Shown piece by piece: positions 23,133 through 33,793 of a stretch of DNA of 64,000 nucleotides. This DNA comes from Sycon ciliatum. Lineage: Eukaryota > Porifera > Calcarea > Leucosolenida > Sycettidae. The translations under genes were made by a program, and so were the position numbers. Under the pieces are notes generated by a model that was not told the origin of the DNA, did no database searches, and saw nothing but the letters and a program-made list of their open reading frames with translations. The number at the start of each line of letters is the position of its first letter. Within the stretch, counting starts at the first letter, position 1. Where the stretch lies: the NCBI RefSeq assembly GCF_964019385.1, contig NC_088649.1:18568026-18632025 (forward strand), read 5' to 3'.

Positions 23133-23948
23133 ACAGATTCATTGTTGTCTCGCAGCACAATGCCTAGGCTATGGTCCATATATGGGACACCTGGAATTTA
23201 GCCAGGGATCGTCTAGCGAGCTTGGCAGAGACATCGCTAACTACTGTGTTTGCCCGACAGCTGGTTCTAACGTTTGTTCTGTCATTGGTTGATTTGGATG
23301 CTCGGTGTATTCTACTTTGCATAATAAACGGGAACTAGGCCCAATGATGTACACGTACATGTTAATAAGGAGAATGGACAATGCGCGTTTAGACAGGAAA
23401 GGAAAGGGAATTAGTCATGCTCGGCGTGCAGCTGGCAATGGCTTACCCACTGCCGCCAAGCAGGCAGTCTGCAGTGAATTGGATAGCCACTGAGCCCATA
23501 CGACATAACTGTCTCCTGTAAATCCGACCACTGCATGCAGTGGTGCGCTCACCTCATGGCAAAGACCCGGCACGCGGGATTGCAACAGTACGAAAATTAT
23601 TATAATAAAAGACCGCTAGAATCGGTGCTGCTCTCGAGCAGGAAAACGAGGGGTCGAATTTCACCTGCCGCCATTTTACTAGCGAAACAGACACGCATAA
23701 TATTATCCGTGTGCATGCTTCAGACTCCATACTTCGGACATCAAGCGCCCCGTACGTGGACGACCCCACAAGAGGTGGGTCGACAACATCAGAGAAGACG
23801 TCAAGCCTCTGAATTCCGGAATGCCTCAACCTCGCCACCAACACGCAACTCTGGTTAACGATCATTGACAGATGCATGACCCCCGTATGATCTGTTTATG
23901 CGGGCAATATGCGACCTGTTCATAATTATAGCAATTGTTATACTTCAG
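23133..23948. other. no gene recognised
   Basis: Frames up to 107 codons at 23535-23877 on both strands, none with domain or splice support. Confidence 0.4.
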
Positions 23949-24169
23949 ACTGCTCCGCGCCCGTCAGCTTCGGTGTACATGTAGATGTGGACGCGCACGA
24001 GCCGTTCGTATTGTCGCTGTTGCACCTGGACGATAATATAATAGGCTCCCGTCAGCGGTGTAGCAGTCAGAACTCCAGTGCATCTCTCCGTGTCGTTACA
24101 AACTGTGGATCTACGCTGATATGTAGTATTACCGGTATGCCTGCTCCGCTATTTCCACAGCCAAGTCAA
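23949..24169 (+). CDS. candidate exon, Ig-like or small extracellular domain
   Basis: An open segment of 221 bp lies between a plausible acceptor (GTTATACTTCAG|AC) and a strong donor (CAA|GTAAGTT). It encodes about 73 residues with four spaced cysteines, runs such as SFGVHVDVD and SASLRVVTNCGSTLICSITGMP, and the ending PAPLFPQPSQ. The pattern Cys-x(n)-Cys...G-x-P-x-P resembles an Ig-type domain. It would begin in phase 1 and end in phase 0. No neighbouring exons were identified, so this may be chance. Confidence 0.25.
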
Positions 24170-27084
24170 GTAAGTTCAGTGCAAAGCCAGGTAGGTGAGT
24201 GCCAGACAGTGCTGAAGGTGCGATATTCGAGCATTGGAGGACGCAGACGTTGGCGATAAATCTTCTACCCAGCATCGCGCAGCGCTAGCGAGCTGAGGAG
24301 AGCTATTTTGCCATTCACGTAAAGTTGTTTCATACCCGATAATAGTCAGAGTGCCCAGAAGATCGCTAACAGAGTTGCACCACGCTAGCATCCCTTGGGA
24401 GCCGCCGTAAGTCTTTAAAAAACGTCACCTCCGAAGGTTCGAAACAACAGCCAAAAACAGAAGAAATTTGATACAGTCTGTACGTATTATGGCTGTACGT
24501 CTTGGTTGGTTTGGTTTTCTTTTATTATTTCAGTTCGTTGCCTCAACAGTACAAAGTACAAATATCAAGAGGGACAAACGAAAAGAGAAAGTAAAACAGA
24601 GCAGAAAGGTCATCTTTTTTTTTATAGTGTTATACGCCACAGTAGGTCACCAAACTAATTATTTGTTTCACTTCATTGGTGCCTAGCCTCGAAGAATAAT
24701 CATTTGGAAAATACCCACTCATCTGATCAGCCTGAGGGATTGCAAAGGAAAGGTTTGATTACAAAATAGACTGTCGCCATTAGGACTCGAACAAGGGACC
24801 TGTGCGCTTTCGAAATACAAATTTGATTGATTTTGCTGGAGGAAAACAAACTGCAAGCCACTCTTTGAAGAGTAATGGTATGAAAGGCCTCGTCGAAAGA
24901 TATAATCCAATAGGGAGCTGCTTCTCTGTACCTATGTATCTATGTCATTCGGATCTTCCCAAGTTGTACAATGTACTGTTGAGATACCGAATTCAAATAA
25001 ATCAATACCATACCATACCTAAATGTCCTGTTCACCCAACCTGGCCTTTTTATGAAACAGACGCGCCGAAAGTACCGAAAATCTAGGTACACCGAAAATT
25101 TCAATTTTTTGTGACAGTACTAATAATACCAAGGTGGTAGATGCAGTGCCTAACGTTTGCAGCGAGAGTGAGACCAACCAGTGCCCAACATGGATGCGAC
25201 ACCTCGTTAGCCTCTGTATACACTCACTTCGAGTAGTGAATACGTAGTAGACCTCGGGGAATACTTGTATGAAGTATCTATTTCATGTAGAGAGATCTGT
25301 TTTGAGCATCTACATGTAGAAAGGGCCTGTGCTCGTGTTTTGCACACAGCGAATCGAACACGCTCTTCTTTCGGATTTCCCGGATACTTTTCAATGATTG
25401 TGTTGCTCACCAACTACATGTACATGTACATTTGTATTATGAGGTTTGTTTCCATTGAAATTCCAGCGTGGGATGAACAGGTGGTTTGCACACACGGACC
25501 GTGCCATTCAAGCTATTCACAATCGTGTTGTTCACGTGCTTGCTACAGACTCTCCCAGACTGCCAGAGTATCTCTTCCCGCTGCGTGTATACCGGAGTTG
25601 GTCGGGACAGGGAGGTTTGCTGAGGACACGATGGCACTGGCTGGCACATACCACGTAGGGGCCTCATCAGTGCTAAGGTTTGTGATCATCTAAGCCGTTT
25701 TTTCGTCAGAATAACATTTTAAAACAGATACCTCCAGTAGAACATCTACATGTATACCCGCGTTCTCCGTGTGTTGGTGTCTCTAATCTACTTCAACCTT
25801 TCATGTCGAAGTTGCATCCATTGTCTTCCCACGAAGAACAATGTCGTGTTTGTGAGGCCGTCTGTATGTAGTTCAGCCTAGCATGGCTAGAGTACAATAA
25901 TTGAACTGCCTTGCAATAACAAAATTTACAAGTCATGATTGATTGATTTTATTTGGATTCGCGAGACCAAACGAGCAGGAGTGCTCAATAACAGGGTAGC
26001 GAATGGTTGAGTTGTGCTATGTGACGTGATGGGGCTACCTGTTGTCTACCTCTCTCCACCCATCACATTACGCTCTCTTTTTGTCGAATCGCAGCAGTGA
26101 TCATGAGGGTTAGGGTCTAGGGAGCTCCGCCAACCCTTGGCTAGGGTCTCGACTGGGCCAACCAGGCTAGAAGCGTGGGCGACCCACAGGGTTTGTATGT
26201 ACAGTGCGTATCGGTTATAGCGTGGTCGTGTAAAAGAATATACTGCCTACAAGAATGAACTCTCATGTTTTCATAATCATAACATGGATTTCAAGTGCAC
26301 ATTTATTCTTACAAGCAATTTTATCCCACAGTAGAATATATCGGTCCTAAGAATGGACTTTGTGTAGCGAAACATGCCAGATTAGTACAAAGTGTATCGT
26401 CTGTAGTAATAACATCCGTCCAAAGCAGTTCTGATCTGACTCTCGTTGGGTCGTAGTGCTGCAGATTCAACTGTTGTAGTCATGTACCTCATTTTGCATA
26501 GCCACATGTAAGCCTATGGGACTATGACCAGCCACATGCACAGAAGTACTGCGTTGCATGTACGATGATCTTCCTGCCCCTGCGCACATGCATGTGATAT
26601 GCCACACTTGATTTATCGTGTGTAAGAAATATCGGAAATAAGAATAGAAAGTCGTTTTTCCAACACCCACGCTATAACCGATACCTACTGTACATGTCTA
26701 CGTGTACATCAGCTGCTGACTATCATAACGATCAGGATACTTATTCTTATTTATTATCCTTTTAGAAAGATACTATCTTTGAACATTATTATTTGCAGCC
26801 GTTTCCTTCCAGCATGCTGATGGTGTTGGTCAATCGTTCGTACACGTGTCGCCCTGGTACAGTGTATGTGAACTTCCTGGCTATTGTCCTATCGAATACT
26901 AGTGTACTGTAGTATCGTGCAGCCGGAAGTAGGCTTTGGCGCAGACAGTGGACTACATAATTGAGTATTTACATCGTGTACACGCTGGTAATTGAATGAA
27001 GGCATCCCACAGCTGACCATTATGCTAATCTTGCAGATTTACGAATTCCTGGAGATGCTTTCGCAGCCATTCCCAGCCTGTTTA
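24170..27084. other. intergenic, with LINE 3' ends
   Basis: No gene supported. At 24900-25018 a LINE 3' end is visible (TTCAAATAAATCAATACCAT then ATACC), with an (ACCAT)n tail as at 10255. At 25935-26010 a minus-strand LINE 3' end resembles the one at 18655 (TTTTATTT...GCGAGACCAAACGAGCA), with a (TCAA)-type tail. At 25020-25110 there is a fragment of a dispersed repeat with ACCGAAAGTACCGAAAAT, also near 62290. Confidence 0.5.
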
Positions 27085-27247
27085 TTAAAGGGGAAGTTAA
27101 GGCAAAAATTAAAATTTCACCAGTTGTAGTCTTCGGGGTGCTGAGTCGAATGGTCGTGGTCCGAGGAAGCTGAGACGCTCCCTTCCTACTTGAATCCCAA
27201 TCGAACTCGCGCACTTCCACCGAAACTGGGTGACTGCGCCCTACTAT
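27078..27247. repeat. left part of a dispersed TIR-type repeat (also at 34440-34640)
   Basis: The segment starting AAAGGGGAAGTTAAGGCAAA and ending GGTGACTGCGCCCTACTATA is found in inverted orientation at about 34465-34635, nearly identical. Its continuation GAGGACTTTCC lies at 27802, after an inserted palindrome, whereas at 34450-34475 it is uninterrupted. The family reaches at least to about 27910 (CTTGGGTGGCAAAAA). Confidence 0.75.
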
Positions 27248-27797
27248 ATGTAGATGGGGATTTGTATGCAAAATGTCACTAAAAGCGCCATTTCGTTCTT
27301 ATAAAAGCACGGATGACCGCGATTGGCCCATATGTTGTAGTCTTTTGGACGCTGAGTCGACTGGTCTTGGTCCGAAAAGGCTGCGATGCAGCGTTCCTCC
27401 TTTATTCCCAATCGAACATGGTTGAACAAGCGGTCACGTGCTCCTGCGGACGCCAGTCACCTGGTCACCGTGCCTGCAGGGTACAACTTACTAGCCTGTT
27501 TGACCTTTTTTGGGTGCAGTCCTGTCACTCGAGTTGAACCTTGGTGTGAAAGTTGTCGCCTGGCGTGGTGAGACTGGTGACCAGGTGATTTGGGCACCCA
27601 GGAGCACGTGACCGCTTGTTCAACCATGTTCGATTGGGAATAAAGGAGGAACGCTGCATCGCAGCCTTTTCGGACCAAAACCAGTCGACTCAGCGTCCAA
27701 AAGACTACAACATATGGGCCAATCGCGGTCATCCGTGCTTTTATAAGAACGAAATGGCGCTTTTAGTGACATTTTGCATACAAATCCCCATCTACAT
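27248..27797. mobile_element. foldback element with ~205-bp inverted arms, nested in an older repeat
   Basis: Arms 27248-27453 and 27594-27797 are inverted copies differing at only a few positions; outer ends are ATGTAGATGGGGATTTGTAT and its reverse. The ~140-bp centre is not conserved between arms. Comparison with the empty copy at 34440 shows insertion within CTACTATAGAGG, with TAT/TATA repeated at the two borders. No transposase is present. Confidence 0.8.
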
Positions 27798-28094
27798 TAT
27801 AGAGGACTTTCCAATGAGTCATACCGTGCGGCCTATGAGGATTCGGGCCAAAGATCATCGAGTTCACCACCGATCACCGGACTTGAAACGGAGCTTGGGT
27901 GGCAAAAAAAGAAGCCTGCACTGGAAGGAAACAGTGTTTTTCGAAAGCAGTTCCATTTTGCATACTGTAGTTTGAGAATACCAAAGGGCTGCTCGCGATC
28001 GGATGTTCCCACACCTGGATCGTCTTTGAGTTGTTATCGTTTTCCCTACGATGGAGAACGACGGAACCAGTGGATGACGGACACATGACTCGAG

Positions 28095-28099
<5 letters not shown>

Positions 28100-28129
<30 letters not shown>

Positions 28130-28130
28130 C
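28100..28130. repeat. poly(T) tract, about 30 bp
   Basis: A pure T run directly precedes the non-LTR element. It could be part of the element's 5' junction or an older A-tailed insertion on the minus strand. Confidence 0.9.
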
Positions 28131-28166
28131 TAAATACCGAGTGGTAGGCAAATTGAGCGCTCTGAC

Positions 28167-29252
28167 ATGGACAGGCCAGCTGTCCATTTCCAGTGTCCAA
28201 AGACTGTGAAGCATCTGGACGTAGCAAAGGCAATTCAAGCCTGCAGTCTCTCGCTTGGAGATGTCCTGCAGATCGACCTGCACGGCCGGCCCGGGTCTTG
28301 TGTTCTGACCCTGCGTGATTTCGCCACCAGGGACAAGCTCGTCGCAGCAAATCTGCAGTTGGAGGGTAAGAGCATTGACGTGCTACCGGGAGATGGCACA
28401 GTATCCGCTACCCGTGTTTACATTTATGGTTGCGAACCCGCATTGCATCTGGGCCACATAGAGTCGGCTTTGGGGGAATTTGGCGAAATTGTCGGCAATA
28501 TTGATTGCGAATTTGTCACCGTTGAGAAATTCAAAATTCTCACGGGGGTACGACGGGTGCTAATGATCCTGAAGAAAGGTGTACCCTGCAAGCTAAGCAT
28601 TCAGAAAAGGTCGTACCGTACACATCACCGCGACCAGATACAGACGTGCTTTCGCTGTGGTGTATCTGGCCACCAAGCACGTGACTGTCCTGCACGCCCA
28701 AATGCTGCACGTACACGTACGCATCACACTTCGTACTCCACTGTCGTACAGGGCCAGGCTGCGGACCGTATGGCGGATGACAGTCCGGATGTACTCGTTC
28801 ATGTACCGGTACAAGAACCCACTGGCGCTGAACCAAATCCAGGAGCTGCGATAGCAGGCGAAGCAACAGATAGCAACTGCCCATGTCCACCAAAAGGTTC
28901 AACCACACTAGAGGGCTCGAACCAACAACAACAGCAGCAGCACTGCGACAAGCGACCACCAAAGGTCTCTAAGATACCTGTACGGCAGGCAGCTTATTCT
29001 GTACCAGTCGCCACGCCAACAACCCTGCCAGCAGAAGAGGCTACACGTGGAGTGCCGGCATTTCCGCTCTCTCGTGGGAAGGGGTGTCACTCTTCACCTG
29101 ATGACGAAGGATTCATCCGCGCATCAGGCAAGCACACATTCAGCGCAAGAGTCCTGGCATTCGACCCCCAAGTCGCATGGGCAAATGAGGCATCTGCAAA
29201 AGAGATGCACCGCCTTGCCCAACGTGTGAGGAGTCGGCGAGGAAGCCAATAA
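28167..29252 (+). CDS. non-LTR retrotransposon ORF1 protein (CCHC zinc knuckle)
   Basis: This 361-residue open frame is ORF1 of a full non-LTR element. One zinc knuckle is clear at about residues 160-173 (CFRCGVSGHQARDC, spacing C-x2-C-x4-H-x4-C). Before it lies a region with alternating charged and hydrophobic segments that may be an RRM-like fold (TRVYIYGCEP, GEFGEIVGNID). After it comes a Gln/Pro-rich disordered stretch. ORF1 proteins of this type bind the element RNA and form the ribonucleoprotein. No stop or frameshift is present. ORF2 follows after about 150 bp containing stops in all relevant frames. Start chosen at the first ATG after the T tract. Confidence 0.85.
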   Translation: MDRPAVHFQCPKTVKHLDVAKAIQACSLSLGDVLQIDLHGRPGSCVLTLRDFATRDKLVAANLQLEGKSIDVLPGDGTVSATRVYIYGCEPALHLGHIESALGEFGEIVGNIDCEFVTVEKFKILTGVRRVLMILKKGVPCKLSIQKRSYRTHHRDQIQTCFRCGVSGHQARDCPARPNAARTRTHHTSYSTVVQGQAADRMADDSPDVLVHVPVQEPTGAEPNPGAAIAGEATDSNCPCPPKGSTTLEGSNQQQQQQHCDKRPPKVSKIPVRQAAYSVPVATPTTLPAEEATRGVPAFPLSRGKGCHSSPDDEGFIRASGKHTFSARVLAFDPQVAWANEASAKEMHRLAQRVRSRRGSQ

Positions 29253-29402
29253 CCGGTAAACTTCTGCTTGTAATCTCGATTCTATGCTAGTCCTCGTCAT
29301 GATTGTTCTTTTTCTTACTAATTACTACTTTTCACTGCTATATCGTCTTTAAATCCACACGCTCAGGTATTCTCTCCACGAGCTGCCACCATCAGTTTTC
29401 CG

Positions 29403-32201
29403 GTGAGCACCCAGGATACCCGAACGCTTAAACTAGGTTTTTTGAATGTCTGTAGCTTGCGCTACAAAGTAGATGAAGTAACGGCACTCCTCCGGGTGCA
29501 GGACTTTGATATTTTTGCATTGGCCGAAACCTGGCTGGATAGCACTATTGGTGACGGAGAAGTAGCTATTCCTGGATACAGCCTCACAAGGACCGATCGC
29601 AGCGGCAGGCGAGGTGGCGGCACGTGTATCTATTACAAATCCACCCTGCCAATCAAACCACGCCCAGATCTAAGCGTAAGCGGCTTAGAGCTGGTGTGGG
29701 TTGACGTACAGATACATCGACAGCATCACCGTGTCGGCTGCGCCTACAGGCCCCCTGACACATCCGTGGAGTTTTGGACTGATTTAGAAAGTGCCATGCA
29801 TAGTGCTGGCTCTTCAGCCACGTCTTTAACGGTGTTGGGGGATTTCAATGTGGACTTGTCCGCTAATCACCCCAATCATCAGCGAACCCATCTACAGAGC
29901 CTGTGCTGCACGTTCGACTTAACCAACTGCGTGGATGCAGTGACGCGCATCACTCCAAGTACGCCGAAAGGCACCCTTATTGACCTTGTCCTCACGGACA
30001 GGAAGATGGTATCCAGCTGCAGGGTGATACCTTGTCTGATCAGTGATCACAGCGCTGTGCTCGCCAACCTGAACATTTCAGTTCCTCGTGCAGAGACTCA
30101 ATCGAAGCAGGCCAGGCGGATTCGGAATATAAGTATCCCTGAGTTCAGAATCGCTCTGGAGCAAGAACTTCAGCATTTCCCTTCCCTTCCACAGTCGTCA
30201 AGCGTGGATGATACGTGGCATGATTGGCACTCGCGCTTTATGACTGTCCTGGACAGGTATGCTCCAATGAAGACTATACCACCGCGCCGCAAGCCTCTAC
30301 CTCCATGGTCCGACCGTGAGACGTATCAACTCATCAGGACACGGAATAGGCTGCACACGCGCTGGCTCCGGAACCCCGAAGATATGGCACTTCACAGTGC
30401 ATTCAAACTGGCTCGGACGCAGGCATCTAACGCGATTCGGCGCAAACGAAACTCGTATTTTCATCAGACATGTCAATCTGCATCTGCAAACCCTCGTAAG
30501 CTCTGGCAGCTCATCAACAGCCTTACAGGCCGTACCCGAGCACAACCGGATCCTACATGCGACGTTGAAGAGGTCGGCAATACGTTCCATCAAGTTGTGA
30601 CCGACGCCAATAGACCTCCCATATTGGCAGAACCTCAGGGGCCATTGAGAGGGGAAGTCCTTTCGGATTTTCGAGGGACTGATGCAGGTTCCGTTTACGA
30701 ACTGCTCCGTAAAGTCGACGCCAGAAAAGCAACCGGTAGTGACGGGGTCCCAGGATCGTTGCTGCTCGCCACTGCCGACATCATCGCACCAAGCCTCACC
30801 CAACTTTTCAACATGTCCCTGAAATCGGGTATCGTTCCTCGGGCCTTCAAGCTAGCAGAGGTTCGCCCCCTCTTCAAATCGGGAGATCCTGCTTCCCCTG
30901 GGAATTATAGACCAGTATCTCTACTACCCATTATTTCGAAAATCCTCGAGCGGATTGTACAAAACCAGTTACAAGGTCAGCTTTCCCGTGTTCATGCGCT
31001 GCCTGACACGCAGTTTGCGTACCGGCATGGCTACTCAACAGAAGATGCATTGGTTGTCCTGACGGACACGCTCCTGGAGGCCCGCGATCGACGCCAGGTA
31101 TCGGGAGTGTGCTTTCTCGATCTCTCCAAGGCATTTGACAAAGTCATTCATGAGCGTCTCATTCAGGACCTGTTTGCTTTAGGAGTGACAGGCAGACCCC
31201 TTCGCTGGCTCATCAGCTACCTCAGTGAGCGGACACAGCGAGTTTGTTTCGGGGCCAGCAGCAGCACAATCACCTCTTGCAGCTGCGGTGTGCCCCAGGG
31301 ATCGGTGCTCGGCCCGTTGCTCTTTAACGTGTACACAAGAGATGTTCCTCAAGTAGCCCAATCCGCAGCCACGATCCAGTTCGCCGATGACGTCGCAGTA
31401 TATTGTAGCGCTGACACGACTCAGGCTGTTGCCAGTACGCTCTCCACCGCAGTCTCCTCCTTGGCTGCATGGCTGGAAGAGCGAGGACTGATTCTGAATG
31501 AGAAGAAGAGTCAAGTTCTCACAGTCTTTCCCGGTAGAGACGCTGGACCCCGGGTCACAGTCCTCTGTCGCAGCCAACCTCTGCCGACAGTCACCAGCGC
31601 GAAGTACCTTGGCGTCATCATTGACGAGGGGCTGAACTTTCAGCAACACCTGAAAGCCATTACAGCAAAGGTGTCCCGCAAAGTAGGTGCCCTCTGGCGG
31701 ACTCGGAGATGCTTGAGCCTGGCGGCCCGAGTCACCTACTTGAAGTCCGTGGTGATGCCGGATCTGACCTACGCATCAAGTTGTTTCTTGTTCTGTCTAA
31801 CTGCCCAGCAAGCAACGGATCTCCAGACGCTGGAGAACAAAGCGGTTCGCGCAGTTTTTGGCGCTCGGCCATACGACTCTGCTCAACCTCTGCTCCAACG
31901 GGTGGAACTCTACCGAATCTCAGAGTTGCACAAGCAAAAGGCGCTATTGCTCACCTGGCGATGCATCCACGGCATTGCGGGGAACCGGCTCTGTGGACTG
32001 ATTTCAAGGTCACCAGATCGGCGTACCCGCTTGCAGAAGGACATCGGAGCGCACATACCACCCGCCGCAAGCCGCGCTGGTCAGGCTAGGTTCTCTGTTG
32101 CCGCTCCCAAGCTGTGGAACGCACTACCCAGCGACATCCGCACCATCCCCCAACGCAGTGTGTTCAAGATGTCAGTCATCCCACATACGCTCGCTCCATG
32201 A
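29403..32201 (+). CDS. non-LTR retrotransposon ORF2: endonuclease and reverse transcriptase
   Basis: An uninterrupted 932-codon frame. The N-terminal endonuclease/exonuclease/phosphatase domain (about residues 10-225) shows LGFLNVCSL, ALAETWLD, GDFNVDL and SDHSAV, with the catalytic Glu, Asp/Asn and His in place. The RT domain (about 430-720) shows KATGSDGVPG, NYRPVSLLP, FLDLSKAFDKVIH, GVPQGSVLGP and the catalytic IQFADDVAV. The C-terminal block ends AAPKLWNALPSDIRT. The frame has no ATG before the endonuclease core; the first usable codon is GTG at 29403, and the open frame extends back to a stop near 29319. Translation may need a non-AUG start or another mechanism. With ORF1 also intact, this may be a recently active copy. 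Clade: CR1/Jockey supergroup, not resolved. Confidence 0.9.
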   Translation: MSTQDTRTLKLGFLNVCSLRYKVDEVTALLRVQDFDIFALAETWLDSTIGDGEVAIPGYSLTRTDRSGRRGGGTCIYYKSTLPIKPRPDLSVSGLELVWVDVQIHRQHHRVGCAYRPPDTSVEFWTDLESAMHSAGSSATSLTVLGDFNVDLSANHPNHQRTHLQSLCCTFDLTNCVDAVTRITPSTPKGTLIDLVLTDRKMVSSCRVIPCLISDHSAVLANLNISVPRAETQSKQARRIRNISIPEFRIALEQELQHFPSLPQSSSVDDTWHDWHSRFMTVLDRYAPMKTIPPRRKPLPPWSDRETYQLIRTRNRLHTRWLRNPEDMALHSAFKLARTQASNAIRRKRNSYFHQTCQSASANPRKLWQLINSLTGRTRAQPDPTCDVEEVGNTFHQVVTDANRPPILAEPQGPLRGEVLSDFRGTDAGSVYELLRKVDARKATGSDGVPGSLLLATADIIAPSLTQLFNMSLKSGIVPRAFKLAEVRPLFKSGDPASPGNYRPVSLLPIISKILERIVQNQLQGQLSRVHALPDTQFAYRHGYSTEDALVVLTDTLLEARDRRQVSGVCFLDLSKAFDKVIHERLIQDLFALGVTGRPLRWLISYLSERTQRVCFGASSSTITSCSCGVPQGSVLGPLLFNVYTRDVPQVAQSAATIQFADDVAVYCSADTTQAVASTLSTAVSSLAAWLEERGLILNEKKSQVLTVFPGRDAGPRVTVLCRSQPLPTVTSAKYLGVIIDEGLNFQQHLKAITAKVSRKVGALWRTRRCLSLAARVTYLKSVVMPDLTYASSCFLFCLTAQQATDLQTLENKAVRAVFGARPYDSAQPLLQRVELYRISELHKQKALLLTWRCIHGIAGNRLCGLISRSPDRRTRLQKDIGAHIPPAASRAGQARFSVAAPKLWNALPSDIRTIPQRSVFKMSVIPHTLAP

Positions 32202-32602
32202 AACGTATCACCCATTATTCCAGTCACTGTTGCTGTCGCATCCACTCGTATGTCGCATCCACTCGTAGTCCACGTCCACTGATGCCGACCGAGGTAGCTC
32301 TCTTGCTACTGTGTAATAGTGACATGTACCCAGCTAATGTCTCTGCTTCGTTCAGGGAATTCAGAATAGGAAGTCTGCTGTACCACCCGCTCTTTTCTTT
32401 TTACTTTTTAAAAGCGATTATTTGTAACATGGAAATTTGTTCCTTGGCTCACCATCTGAGTTCTTAAAGCTATTATTCATTTTCTGCTGCCCCCGGTTAT
32501 TTCTTTTATTAGTATTATTTTCTTTGCCTTCGCTTTCTTGTTATTGGGCAACTTGCCCGTTAGAATCTGCGAAGTAAAATAAACAACAACAACAACAACA
32601 AC
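32202..32602 (+). mobile_element. 3' UTR and (CAA)n tail of the intact non-LTR element
   Basis: The 400-bp 3' UTR ends AAGTAAAATAAACAACAACA with about six CAA units at 32581-32602. The same tail type ends the fragments at 18650 and 53870-54006. Confidence 0.75.
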
Positions 32603-33793
32603 TTCGCTCCTTATGCAAATACTTCGAAGTACACGAATATTGTTCCATCACTTCGTTGGCGAAGAGAAAAGTCATGATCATCCCCTGTCACCCCAGTACG
32701 TATCGAACTAACTAACCAACTTGTTCAGCTCATTTGTGGCAGCACCAGTAAAGGCGGAAACACGAAGATGATTCCGAACACTATCAACTTACTTAGTTTG
32801 TTGGGGTGCAAGGTATAGCTGGAGTTTGATGATTGATAGTGCTGATGCTGATGGTAATGACTAATGTACCCAGCTCTATGCACGTACCTATACATGACTG
32901 GTGGTGCTAGCTATTCTAGTACTGGCCCTGGGTGCAACTCATCATCTCTTCCATGCCAGTGTGTATGCCTCATGTTCTGCACAACGTGTATTTCCTTTGT
33001 CATGGATAAATACTCTGATCGACCTACTTGCGCAATCTTCTTCTGCTTCCCACTTGGTTGCTGCGCTGTGCAGTTCTTCATCTGCTGCGGCACATACTAG
33101 TATACCTCATCTTCTGTCTTTCTGGTCAATTAGGTACATGTATTCAGCTTCTTGATCTTCTTGTGGTGAGGATCATCTTGATCTTACTTCTTGTGTAACT
33201 CTTGCAAAGGCAGTAATGGAGGATACTCTACCGGTAATCAGCAACCGCTTATGGAGAATGGCCCAGGTCGAGGGACGACCAGGAAAAAACAATTGCTGTA
33301 TTGAATGTGCATTCATCAGCGTGTTTTAAGATCAGGACAACTAAGTTCGCCACTACACCAACTTTTTGGCTACATAGGAGCAATGATAATGATGGCCGTG
33401 TTTGACTTTGTCAGCTTTCGTGCTACCAGCCACCGCATGTCAACATTGTCATACTCGTACTGATAAGGAAGAAAAACCCACACACGCACGCACACACACG
33501 CACACACACACACACACACACGTACACACATGGATACACTGACAGGCATGCGAAGCAAGAGAGACAGAGAGTCAGGCAGCGAAAGAGAAGTGAGACTACT
33601 TGTAGGTTATGGGCACGGTGCTCCAATTTCTGCCCAGCTGAAGTAAAATCCATGTACACTATTTTCGTGTAGTGTTCATTGACGGTGCCAGCCACTGGTG
33701 AGTGACCCAGTGGTGTAGGTGTTGACATTCAGCACACATCACATTTCAGTCTCCAACGTAAATTCAGTCAAAACAACACTGCACTGCAGCAAC
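32603..33793. other. upstream region of the four-exon gene
   Basis: No other gene seen. Contains a short (CA)n stretch at 33478-33530. The promoter and 5' UTR of the gene at 33794 should lie here, but no clear TATA or initiator element can be pointed to. Confidence 0.4.
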
